This document shows, piece after piece, positions 23,365 to 35,400 of a stretch of 64,000 nucleotides of DNA. This stretch comes from Ridgeia piscesae (taxonomy: Eukaryota > Annelida > Polychaeta > Sabellida > Siboglinidae). The stretch spans positions 1 through 64,000 of the forward strand of contig JAODUO010001741.1 of NCBI GenBank assembly GCA_025642075.2. Reading direction: 5' to 3'. The notes below the pieces were generated by a model. The model made no database searches. It was given only the letters and a program-made list of their open reading frames with translations, and was not told where the DNA came from. The stretch's first letter is position 1. Every line of letters begins with the position of its first letter. The translations under genes and the position numbers were made by a program.

Positions 23365-26300
23365 GACAACATCCACCCGCCACCTGAATAGTTCAGGGAT
23401 AACTTTGTTAATATCATCCCACCACCTGAATAGTTCACGGATAACTTTGTTAACATCATCCCACCACCTGAATAGTTCAGTGATAACTTTGTTAACATCC
23501 ACCCGCCACCGGAATAGTTCAGGGATAACTTTGTTAACATCCACCCGCCACCTGAATAGTTCAGGGATAACTTTGTTAACATCATCCCACCTGAATAGTT
23601 CCGGAATCACTTTGTTAATACCATCCCGCCACCTAAACAGTTCCGGAATTACTTTGTTAACATCATCCCACCTGAATAGTTCCAGAATAACTTTGTTAAC
23701 ATCATTCCGCCACCTGAAGAGTCCAGGAATAACTTTGTTAATTTCATCCCGCCACCTGATGAGTCCAGGAATAACTTTGTTAACATCATCCCGCCACCTG
23801 AAGAGTCCAAGAATAACTTTGTTAACATCATCCCCCACCTGAAGAGTACAGGAATACCTTTGTTAACATCATCCTACCACCTGAAGAGTTCAGGGATGAC
23901 TTTGATAACATCATCCCGCCACCTGAAGAGTTCAGGGATGACTTTGTTAGCATCATCCCGCCACCTGAAGAGTCCAGGAATAACTTTGTTAACATCATCC
24001 TACCACCTGAAGAGTTCAGGGATGACTTTGTTAACATCATCCCCCCACCTGAAGAGTTCAGGGATGACTTTGTTAACATCATCCCCCCACTTGAAGACTC
24101 CAGGAATATCTTTGTTAACATCATCCCCCACCTGAAGAGTCCAGGAATATCTTTGTTAACATCATCCCGCCACATGAAAAGTCCAGGAATAACTTTGTTG
24201 ACATCATCCCACCCCCTGAAGAGTCCAGGAATATCTTTGTTAACATCATCCCGCCACCTGAAGAGTCCAGGAATAACTTTGTTAACATCATCCTACCACC
24301 TGAAGAGTTCAGGAATACTTTGTTAACATCATCCTCCCACCTGAAGAGTTCAGGGATGACTTTGATAACATCATCCCGCCACCTGAAGAGTTCAGGGATG
24401 ACTTTGTTAACATCATCCCCCACCTGAAGAGTCCAGGATACTTTGTTAACATCATCCCCCACTGAAAGTCAGGATACTTTGTTACATCATCCCGCCTGAA
24501 GAGTCCAGGAATACTTTGTTAACATCATCCCCCACCTGAAGAGTTCAGGGAATACTTTGTTAACATCATCCTACCACCTGAAGAGTTCAGGGATGACTTT
24601 GTTAACATCATCCCCCACCTGAAGAGTTCAGGGATGACTTTGTTAACATCATCCCGCCACCTGAAGAGTCCAGGAATACTTTGTTAACATCATCCTCCAC
24701 CTGAAGTTCAGGATGACTTTGTTAACATCATCCCCCCACCTGAAGAGTTCAGGGATGACTTTGTTAACATCATCCCCCCACTTGAAGAGTCCAGGAATAT
24801 CTTTGTTAACATCATCCCCCACCTGAAGAGTCCAGGGATATCTTTGTTAACATCATCCCCCCACCTGAAGAGTCCAGGAATATCTTTGTTAACATCATCC
24901 CGCCACATGAAAAGTCCAGGAATAACTTTGTTGACATCATCCCGCCCCCTGAAGAGTCCAGGAATATCTTTGTTAACATCATCCCGCCACCTGAAGAGTC
25001 CAGGAATAACTTTGTTAACATCATCCTACCACCTGAAGAGTTCAGGGATGACTTTGTTAATATCATCCCCCCATCTGAAGAGTTCAGGGATGACTTTGAT
25101 AACATCATCCCGCCACCTGAAGAGTTCAGGGATGACTTTGTTAACATCATCCTATCACCTGAAGAGTTCAGGGATGACTTTGTTAACATCATCCCCCCAC
25201 CTGAAGAGTTCAGGGATGACTTTGTTAACATCATCCCCCCACTTGAAGAGTCCAGGAATATCTTTGTTAACATCATCCCGCCACGTGAAGAGTTCAGGGA
25301 TGACTTTGTTAACATCATCCCCCACCTGAAGAGTTCAGGGATGACTTTGTTAACATCATCCCGCAACCTGAAAAGTCCAGGAATATCTTTGTTAACATCA
25401 TCCCGCCACATGAAGAGTCCAGGGATGACTTTGTTAACATTATCCCCCACCTGAAGAGTTCAGGAATATCTCTGTTAACATCATCCCGCCACATGAAGAG
25501 TCCAGGGATGACTTTGTTAACATTATCCCCCACCTGAAGAGTTCAGGACTATCTCTGTTAACATCATCCCCCCACCTGAAGAGTCCAGGAATATCTTTGT
25601 TAACATCATCACCCCACCTGAAGAGTCCAGGAATATCTTTGTTAACATCATCCCGCCACATGAAGAGTCCAGGAATAACTTTGTTGACATCATCCCGCCC
25701 CCTGAAGAGTCCAGGAATATCTTTGTTAACATCATCCCACCACCTGAAGAGTCCAGGAATAACTTTGTTAACATCATCCCGCCACCTGAAGAGTCCAGGA
25801 ATAACTTTGTTAACATCATCCCGCCACCTGAAGAGTCCAGGAATAACTTTGTTAACATCATCCCCCACCTGAAGAGTTCAGGGATGACTTTGTTAACATC
25901 ATCCCCCCACCTGAAGAGTTCAGGGATGACTTTGTTAACATCATCCCCCACCTGAAGAGTTCAGGGATGACTTTGTTAACATCATCCCGCCACCTGAAGA
26001 GTTCAGGGATGACTTTGTTAACATCATCCCGCCACCTGAAGAGTTCAGGATGACTTTGTTAACATCATCCCCCCACCTGAAGAGTTCAGGATGACTTTGT
26101 TAACATCATCCCGCCACCTGAAGAGTTCAGGGATGACTTTGTTAACATCATCCCCCACCTGAAGAGTTCAGGGATGACTTTGTTAACATCATCCCGCCAC
26201 CTGAAGAGTTCAGGGATGACTTTGTTAACATCATCCCGCCACCTGAAGAGTTCAGGAATGACTTTGTTAACATCATTCCCCCACCTGAAGAGTTCAGTGA

Positions 26301-26615
26301 TGACTTTGTTAACATCATCCCGCCACCTGAAGAGTTCAGTGATGACTTTGTTAACATCATTCCCCCACCTGAAGAGTTCAGTGATGACTTTGTTAACATC
26401 ATCCCGCCACCTGAAGAGTTCAGTGATGACTTTGTTAACATCATCCCCCCACCTGAAGAGTTCAGGGATGACTTTGTTAACATCATCCCGCCACATGAAG
26501 AGTCCAGGAATATCTTTGTTAACATCATCCCCCCACCTGAAGAGTTCAGGGATGACTTTGTTAACATCATCCCCCCACCTGAAGAGTTCAGGGATGACTT
26601 TGATAGTCGTTGCAG
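23365..26615 (+). repeat. 42-bp minisatellite, array B (about 77 units)
   Basis: Same unit as array A with a different variant, consensus CCGCCACCTGAAGAG TTCAGGGATGACTTTGTTAAC ATCATC, encoding PPPEEFRDDFVNII in one frame. The first units carry TAG (CCTGAATAG). Subtypes alternate between TTCAGGGATGAC and TCCAGGAATAAC/TATC. A distinctive pair of units (CACATGAA(A/G)AGTCCAGG…TTTGTTGACATC…CCCCCTGAAGAG) recurs at about 24,168, 24,900 and 25,655, i.e. every 730-755 bp, giving a higher-order repeat of about 18 units. Scattered 1-3 nt indels break every frame, so it is not coding now. Confidence 0.9.
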
Positions 26616-26619
26616 ATTT

Positions 26620-28010
26620 CCAGACTTTTGAAGTTCATATTATATTTCAGAAAGCAACATACACAACATAAGCCATATTTTGATATCGAGTCACCTTGTG
26701 ATAAAAATGTAAGATTACTTGACATTTTAACATAATAAATTGACATAATAAATTAGATAACACAATTTGTGTGTGTCTTATTCTCACATCTTGTGGGAAT
26801 CATGGTAATGGAACTACAATTTGGTAATAACAATATAGAAACAGAATCACGTTTTTTTGTCTTCCACTATAAGTCATAATAAGAAACCAGTAATGGGACT
26901 TAAGTGCATTTGAGGTCAACACAGACACTGGGACAATGTTTCAATTAATTATGAATGGAATCTTTGGACAATACTTATGAAAACTGTCCTTGTATTTAAA
27001 AACATGTTCTGTCTGTGACAACATTTACAGAATGTGCAGAAAGAACTCAAACTTCCTTGTGGAAGTCCAAGACCATTCAGCGTGGATGGACTGGACATCA
27101 CACCGTCATCTTATGCTGAGTACAAAGGAGCCAAACAAATGTTTAAATACTGGCAGCACCATCGACACCCACAGATGGGACAACAACCGCATCTCCTGTA
27201 GCCAGCAAAGTATGGAAGACGTTGAAGTTGTCACATGCTGGTTGCAAAGCAGTGACCTGTCTACATTTAATTCCAATCTTACTATTTTTATGCATGTGTA
27301 CCTAATACAATACTTGGGGAATACATTTTATACATGTATTTTTTATGTTCTATATATTTATATGTATATTTGTAATTATTATTAGCTTATCTTAAAAACC
27401 AAGGTTCTCCTAGGCTCACCTTGTATAAATAGTTATAATATTGTTAACATTTTATTCTTATTAGTATTATATAAGTGGAATTATACGAATGTAAAATAAC
27501 TTGGTTTTCAAATATCTTAAAATCAATAATGCCATTTAATGTATATTAGCCACTATTTACATTGTTTATTTTAGTGTGTTTATTTATTTCATAATTTATT
27601 GTGTTGTATATGTCTGTATATGTCCAAGGACGACAATAGAAACTTTCAAAGAGATTCTAGTCACAGTATTTCCACAGACCACATGACTACATTATGCCAT
27701 TTCTGTGATGATGATGTAAACAAGCGTAAGTTTATTTGATGAAACATGAAGAGATGGCCGAAGAAGGGGCCAAAGCAGAAAGCACATGCTGGTTTGAAAA
27801 CCAGCTGTGATCCTAACTTTCACTCGTCATAACAATTTGCCAGCATATGAAGAGATCTATGGTGTGTGTGGGAAGATCCCAAACTACCTTGTTGGGGGTC
27901 TTGGGTTAACAGGACGACAGGCAGTCGTCAGATTCTGACAGCAAAGAAATCATACGTAAACGTGCCGGCAGAACCATCACCGTTCACAGACAGAGCAACA
28001 ACTTTTGTAC
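26620..28010 (+). repeat. Diverged module copies
   Basis: Repeats the block order seen at 7.7-11 kb: CCATATTTTGATAT, GTGTGTCTTATTCTCACATC, TATAAGTCATAATAAGAAAC, DLETCSVCD-type, then a DDDVNK-type segment at 27,703 and the YEEIYGVCGK-type segment at 27,850. No intact frame. Confidence 0.5.
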
Positions 28011-28019
28011 AGTCAAGTG

Positions 28020-28250
28020 TGGAGACATCGAAGATAACATCAACCCACCACCTGAAGAATTCAGGGATAACTTCGATAATATTATCCCGCACCCTGAAGA
28101 GTTCATAGACAACTTCGATAACATCATTACGCCACCTGAAGAATTCAGGGATGACTTCGAGAACATCATCCCGTCGCCTGAAGAGTTCAAGAACGACTTC
28201 GAGAACAACATCCCAAAGAGTTTAGGGACAACATTGATGGTCGTCGCATG
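28020..28250 (+). repeat. Short run of four to five 42-bp-type units
   Basis: Reads NPPPEEFRDNFDNIIPHPEE, FIDNFDNIITPPEEFRDDFE, NIIPSPEEFKNDFEN, then a shift into the DGRRMLIAK trailer. It is the cleanest short, coding-like version of the array and defines the ancestral 14-residue unit. Confidence 0.7.
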
Positions 28251-28344
28251 CTGATTGCAAAGTGAGTAACCATGAACATGCCGCCAGGACCATCACAGCT
28301 CATAGATAGAGCAACAACAGTTGTGGCACAGTCAAGTGTGGAGA

Positions 28345-29400
28345 ACATTGAAGACTGAATAATCCTCTGTGCATAGATCCTTTGCTGTCAGGTGAAATTG
28401 TACTAAATACTAGAGCTTCACCTTTCTGCAAGTCTTTTTTCAATTTATACGAACGACATATCATGTAACAATTTAGTTCTTACACTGGTCAAATAATACA
28501 GATGATATGGCCCTTGTATAATAAATTATGTACTAAATTCATCTTTAATACGCTAAAGATGAGTTCTATCTTTATGAGTATCACCTCCAAATCAATGTGT
28601 TAGCTTGTCAGTTTAATTCCAACTTTCTTGAAATGAACCCAACAAAACTAGAGTTAGTGTTTATAGCAGGATTACTAAGGATTAATCAAACAGCAAAGCT
28701 GATATTCACAGGCAATCAAGAAGTGTAAATAGTCAAGAGCTTCAAGTATCTAGGTACTTTTCTTGAAAGCTTGTCATTCTGTGATCATGTTGATTATGAA
28801 TACAAGGGAGCCCAACAACATCTTTTCCTACTAAGAAAGCTGAATAGTTTTGATGTTAGCCAGCACATTCTCCAACTTGAACACAGGAGTTTAATAGAGA
28901 GCATTCTATATTTAAACACAATCACATGGTAAGGCAAAGTCAGTAGCAAGAATAAAAATACAGCTTGCCTGCGTTGTCAACACAGCTATAAAGTCGATTG
29001 ACTTGGAATAGCAACCCTTGTCCAGTATATATATCGCTGCACTGAAAAGGAAAGCCACTCCAATACTATATGATCCGGCTATTTTCTGAATGAAGCTTTT
29101 CAGAAACTTCCATTACAGACGCATCTAAAAGTTCCATTAACCATAAATAGTCTTTCAAAGAATCATTTATCATCCTCTTCTATTTTTAATTCTGAACACT
29201 AGATATTTAATTACTGTATACAACAGAATTCATGTAATAAGAATTGTGTGATCTCATGACTCATTTACGTTCCATGTACTCATTATACTGATTTATTTAA
29301 CCGTGTTTATTTACCAATTTTAGTACATTTTATTATTGTTATTACATTGTGGCTTATTAAATAAACGTAAAGTTTCAAACGAACAATAAAGTCTTTTTTA
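28345..29400 (+). mobile_element. Rex1-like retrotransposon, RT to 3' end
   Basis: Contains DDMALV, YHLQINVLACQFNSNFLEM, NQEV.IVKSFKYLGTFLE, YKGAQQHLFLLRKLNSFDVS, KRKATPILYDPA and the 3' trailer ending AACAATAAAGTC…TTTGAATTTGAATG. Several stops. It is followed immediately by two 42-bp-type units, so the element inserted at, or recombined with, the array seed. Confidence 0.75.
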
Positions 29401-29404
29401 ATCT

Positions 29405-29530
29405 TTGAATTTGAATGTGCGTGATGAGTTCAGGGATGATTTCCATAACATCATCCCGCTTCCTGAAGAAGTCAAAGACGACTTTGAGAACATCATCCCA
29501 AAGAATTCAAGGACAACATTGATGGTATCT
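29405..29530 (+). repeat. Two to three 42-bp-type units
   Basis: DEFRDDFHNIIPLPEEVKDD, FENIIPKNS, directly abutting Rex1 3' tail on the left and a retrotransposon linker segment on the right. Confidence 0.65.
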
Positions 29531-29559
29531 CAGGTTGAGGGTCCATCAATCCAAGAGTG

Positions 29560-30240
29560 TAAAAAATCAGCTGGGATAAATTTAGTGATGGCAATGGTTA
29601 TGCTGAGGCAACAAATTATAACCTGGAAAGTGTAAATATTCCACATGATGCTATTATATGTACTGATGTAAACTGCACTGATGATGCACATATATCTGCT
29701 GTAAATGTGTTTTATGATAATATCATAGAATATATGACAAATGCTAGTGATGAACTGGTGAGTCAGCAGGGTGTAGGACAAAACCATAAAAATGTAGACC
29801 TGGCTGGAATGATCATGCCAGAGATCTCCATACTGCTGCCAGAGAATGCTTTATAATGTGGATTGATGGTGGCAAACCAAGAAATGGTCATGTATTTGAT
29901 CTAATGAAGACATCTAGGGCAAGGTTTAAATATGCAATAGGTTTTCTAAAAAATCATGAATGCCAATTTAGAAAGCATTCATTAGCAAAAAAGTTATCTC
30001 AGAGTCGGCCAGATGACTTTTGGAAAGAGAACAACTGTAATATACCTTTACCTAATAGTATTGAGGATGTTACTTGTATTGATGAAATAACTGAATTATG
30101 GCAATCTCCTTTTAAACAACTGTTTAATTGTATTAGGGATATAGACATTCAACAGATAAAATGTGATGCCAAAATATATAAATCAAGAAGTGGAAATAGT
30201 CAAGAATTTTCAAGTATGTAGGTACTTTTCTTATTGAAAC
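29560..30240 (+). mobile_element. Retrotransposon linker between endonuclease and RT
   Basis: Two open stretches: one with NYNLESVNIPHDAIICTDVN and LAGMIMPEISILLPE, and the 121-codon frame 29,856-30,221 with MWIDGGKPRNGHVFDLMKTS, RARFKYAIGFLKNHE, LSQSRPDDFWKENN. The W..…GKPR.G.VF..M..TRARFKYA..F.K pattern with DFWKE is typical of the segment just before RT in CR1-group LINEs. The RT core is deleted; at about 30,195 the sequence jumps to the NQEVEIVKNFKYVGTFLI (thumb) region. Confidence 0.7.
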
Positions 30241-30475
30241 TTTTTCATTCTGTGATCATGTTGATTATGTATGCAAGAGAGCTCAACAACATGTTTCCTT
30301 ACCGAGAAAGCTGAAAGTTTTTATATTAGTCAGCACATTCTCCAACTTTAATACAGGAGTTTAATAGAGAGCTTTTTATATTTTAACACAATTATATAGT
30401 CGTGAAAATGTTCATCAAGTTGGAAGTATATTATTCAAGTAAAATTACACAACTAATAATTTCTACTCACTTCAA

Positions 30476-31591
30476 CAATTACATGGTACGGCAACGTGAG
30501 TAGCAAGAATAAAAATACAGCTTGCCCGTGTTGTCAACACAGCTAGGAAGTCGATTGACTTGGAATAGCAACCCTTGTCCAGTATATATCGCTACACTAA
30601 AAAGGAAAGCCAGTCAAATACTATATGATCCTGCCACCTTCTGAATGAATCTTTTCACAAACTTCCATCAGGGAGATGTCTAAAGGTTCCATTAGCTAGA
30701 AAGAGCTTTTTCAAGAAATAGTTTATACCATTTGCCATTTTAATTATGAATGCTAAAGTTTAATGTACTATATACAACATAATTCACATAACAGAACTGT
30801 GTGATCTTATGACTCATTTTTACTCCATTATTATATTGTTTTATATTACCTTATTTACCCATTTTTAGTACATATTATTATTGTTATTACATTGTCTTAT
30901 TAAAAAACCTGTTAAGAAGTATTACCTGCTTTTTTATTTATTATACTTTATATTGATCATACTTATTTATATACATAATTTAGTAATTGTTTTTAATTGT
31001 CACTACCATTATTATCATTTTAATGTGTCATATCAACTGTATCAGGATCACCAATCTTAGTACTAGAATGTTAATGTATAACTGAAGAAGGATTTATGTT
31101 TTTATGTAATATATAAAACGGACAATAATCTTTAGAATCTTTGAATCAGAATTAAATAATCCTGCTGCCTGAAGAAATCATGTACAAACTTGATGGTTCA
31201 TTGCAAAGTGGCCAACAATGGACATGCTGGTAGAACCATCACAGCCCATAGATAGACCAACAACTGTGGCACATTCAAGTGTGGACAACATCAAAGATAA
31301 CATAAGTCTGCCTCCTGAATAGTTCAAAACAACTTTGACAAACCCACTCAGAACACAGAAAAAGCGCAGAGATGACTCGCAAAAAAATCTGTGGGACAGA
31401 ATATCAAAGTGTACCTGTCACCAATTCCATCACCACGCGAACCAAGCAAAAACACCAGCTGCATATTCTCCATGGAGCCACCACAGACAGCAACTAAACA
31501 ATCAGCTGCAGTGGCAGCCATCACATGGAGAATGTTGCAGCAGTCATCAGCACAAGTCCCCTGTCAGCCGCTGATTCCATTTTTGTCCCCC
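30476..31591 (+). repeat. 1.1-kb segmental duplication, copy 2
   Basis: Partner of 18,839-19,964. Its right junction falls in a C-run (TTTTTGTCCCCCC) and continues straight into another Rex1 3' piece (TTGTCCAGTATATATCGCTAC), suggesting a breakpoint at the homopolymer. Confidence 0.85.
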
Positions 31592-32062
31592 CTTGTCCAG
31601 TATATATCGCTACACTAAAAAGGAAAGCCACTCAAATACTACATGATCCTGCCACCTTCTGAGCACTAAATATTGATGTCCTGTATACAACAGAATTCAT
31701 GTAATAAGAATTGTGTGATATTATGACTCATTTTTTATTCCATGTATTTATTACACTGATTTATTTAACCTCATTTATTTACCAATTTTAGTATATATTA
31801 TTGTTGTTATTACATCGAGTCTTATTACAAAAACCTTTTAAGACGTATTACCTCCTTATTTAGTTATTTATTATACTTATTTATTGTACTTATTTATATA
31901 CATAATATATTAATTTTACACATTTTAGTGCTGATTATCATTATTATTATTTTAATGTGTCTTATTACTCTTATTACTGGTATTTTAATGTGTAACTGAA
32001 ACTTATCTGTTTTTAATGTAAAGTTTAAAACAAACAATAAATTCTTTTGAATCTTTGAATCT
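31588..32062 (+). mobile_element. Rex1-like 3' end
   Basis: A piece of the C-terminal block (AALKRKATQI-type) followed by the AT-rich trailer ending AACAAACAATAAATTC…TTTGAATCTGAATA. It lacks the upstream ORF. Confidence 0.6.
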
Positions 32063-32400
32063 GAATAACATGATCGCGGCCAATTATTGACCTGCCGGCA
32101 GAACAATTGCCGCCCACAAATAGAGCAACAACAACTGTAGTACATTCAAGTGTGGAGAACATCGAAGATAACATCATACTGCATGAATAGTTCAGGAACA
32201 ACTTCGATAACATCATCCCACCATATGAAGAATTCAGGGACAACTTTAGCACACCCACTCGCTGAATAATTGAAGTGCAGAGGCGGCTTGTGAAAAGCCT
32301 GTGGAACATAATATTGAAATGTACACATGTCACCAATTCCACATAATTTCCAAACCAAGCAAAAACATAAGCTGCAGTGGCGCCACCACAGACCGCAGCG
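32062..32400 (+). repeat. Module leading into the 39-bp array
   Basis: Carries PAEQLPPTNRATTTVVHSSV, ENIEDNI, two 42-bp-type units with a TAG, then the KSLWNIILKC / FPNQAKT segment and APPQTAAKQSAAVA. It is homologous block for block to 19,560-19,900, so the expanded array occupies the position of the single 39-bp seed. Confidence 0.65.
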
Positions 32401-35400
32401 AAACAATCAGCTGCAGTGGCTCAGGCACATACAGCCACAAAACAATCAGCTGCAGTGGCTCAGGCACATACAGCCACAAAACAATCAGCTGCAGTGGCTC
32501 AGGCACATACAGCCACAAAACAATCAGCTGCAGTGGCTCAGGCACATACAGCCACAAAACAATCAGCTGCAGTGGCTCAGGCACATACAGCCACAAAACA
32601 ATCAGCTGCAGTGGCTCAGGCAAATACAGTAGCGAAACAATCAGCTGCAGTGGCTCAGGCACATACAGCCACAAAACAATCAGCTGCAGTGACTCAGGCA
32701 CATACAGCCACAAAACAATCAGCTGCAGTGACTCAGGCACATACAGCCACAAAACAATCAGCTGCAGTGGCTCAGGCACATACAGCCACAAAACAATCAG
32801 CAGCAGTGGCTCAGGCACATACAGCCACAAAACAATCAGCTGCAGTGGCTCAGGCACATACAGCCACAAAACAATCAGCTGCAGTGGCTCAGGCACATAC
32901 AGCCACAAAACAGTCAGCAGCAGTGGCTCAGGCACATACAGCCACAAAACAATCAGCTGCAGTGGCTCAGGCACATACAGCCACAAAACAATCAGCTGCA
33001 GTGGCTCAGGCACATACAGCCACAAAACAATCAGCTGCAGTGGCTCAGGCACATACAGCCACAAAACAATCAGCTGCAGTGGCTCAGGCACATACAGCCA
33101 CAAAACAATCAGCTGCAGTGACTCAGGCACATACAGCCACAAAACAGTCAGCAGCAGTGGCTCAGGCACATACAGCCACAAAACAATCAGCTGCAGTGAC
33201 TCAGGCACATACAGCCACAAAACAATCAGCTGCAGTGGCTCAGGCACATACAGCCACAAAACAATCAGCAGCAGTGGCTCAGGCACATACAGCCACAAAA
33301 CAATCAGCAGCAGTGGCTCAGGCACATACAGCCACAAAACAATCAGCTGCAGTGGCTCAGGCACATACAGCCACAAAACAATCAGCTGCAGTGGCTCAGG
33401 CACATACAGCCATAAAACAATCAGCTGCTGTGGCTCAGGCACATACAGTAGCGAAACAATCAGCTGCAGTGGCTCAGGCACATACAGCCACAAAACAATC
33501 AGCTGCAGTGGCTCAGGCACATACAGCCACAAAACAATCAGCTGCAGTGGCTCAGGCACATACAGTAGCGAAACAATCAGCTGCAGTGACTCAGGCACAT
33601 ACAGCCACAAAACAATCAGCAGCAGTGGCTCAGGCACATACAGCCACAAAACAATCAGCTGCAGTGGCTCAGGCACATACAGCCACAAAACAATCAGCTG
33701 CAGTGACTCAGGCACATACAGCCACAAAACAATCAGCTGCAGTGGCTCAGGCACATACAGCCACAAAACAATCAGCTGCAGTGGCTCAGGCACATACAGC
33801 CACAAAACAATCAGCTGCAGTGGCTCAGGCACATACAGCAGTGAAACAATCAGCTGCAGTGGCTCAGGCACATACAGTAGCGAAACAATCAGCTGCAGTG
33901 ACTCAGGCACATACAGCCACAAAACAGTCGGCTGCAGTGGCTCAGGCACATACAGCCACAAAACAGTCAGCAGCAGTGACTCAGGCACATACAGTAGCGA
34001 AACAATCAGCTGCAATGGCTCAGGCACATACAGCCACAACACAATAGCAGCAGTCCCCAAAACAATCAGTGCAGTGGCTCAGGCACATACAGCCACAAAA
34101 CAGTCAGCAGCAGTGGCTCAGGCACATACAGCCACAAAACAATCAGCTGCAGTGGCTCAGGCACATACAGCCACAAAACAATCAGCTGCAGTGGCTCAGG
34201 CACATACAGCCACAAAACAATCAGCAGCAGTGGCTCAGGCACATACAGCCACAAAACAATCAGCTGCAGTGGCTCAGGCACATACAGCCACAAAACAATC
34301 AGCAGCAGTGGCTCAGGCACATACAGCCACAAAACCCGGTCAACACGCAGTGGCTCAGGCACATACAGCCACAAAACAATCAGCAGCAGTGGCTCAGGCA
34401 CATACAGCCACAAAACAATCAGCTGCAGTGACTCAGGCACATACAGCCATAAAACAATCAGCAGCAGTGGATCAGGCACATACAGCCACAAAACAATCAG
34501 CAGCAGTGGCTCAGGCACATACAGCCACAAAACAATCAGCAGCAGTGGCTCAGGCACATACAGCCACAAAACAATCAGCTGCAGTGGCTCAGGCACATAC
34601 AGCCACAAAACAATCAGCTGCAGTGGCTCAGGCACATACAGCCACAAAACAATCAGCTGCAGTGGCTCAGGCAAATACAGTAGCGAAACAATCAGCTGCA
34701 GTGGCTCAGGCACATACAGCCACAAAACAATCAGCTGCAGTGACTCAGGCACATACAGCCACAAAACAATCAGCTGCAGTGACTCAGGCACATACAGCCA
34801 CAAAACAATCAGCTGCAGTGGCTCAGGCACATACAGCCACAAAAACAAATTCAGGCACATACAGCCACAAAACAATCAGCTGCAGTGGCTCAGGCACATA
34901 CAGCCACAAAACAATCAGCTGCAGTGGCTCAGGCACATACAGCCACAAAACAGTCAGCAGCAGTGGCTCAGGCACATACAGCCACAAAACAATCAGCTGC
35001 AGTGGCTCAGGCACATACAGCCACAAAACAATCAGCTGCAGTGGCTCAGGCACATACAGCCACAAAACAATCAGCTGCAGTGGCTCAGGCACATACAGCC
35101 ACAAAACAATCAGCTGCAGTGGCTCAGGCACATACAGCCACAAAACAATCAGCTGCAGTGACTCAGGCACATACAGCCACAAAACAGTCAGCAGCAGTGG
35201 CTCAGGCACATACAGCCACAAAACAATCAGCTGCAGTGACTCAGGCACATACAGCCACAAAACAATCAGCTGCAGTGGCTCAGGCACATACAGCCACAAA
35301 ACAATCAGCAGCAGTGGCTCAGGCACATACAGCCACAAAACAATCAGCTGCAGTGGCTCAGGCACATACAGCCACAAAACAATCAGCTGCAGTGGCTCAG

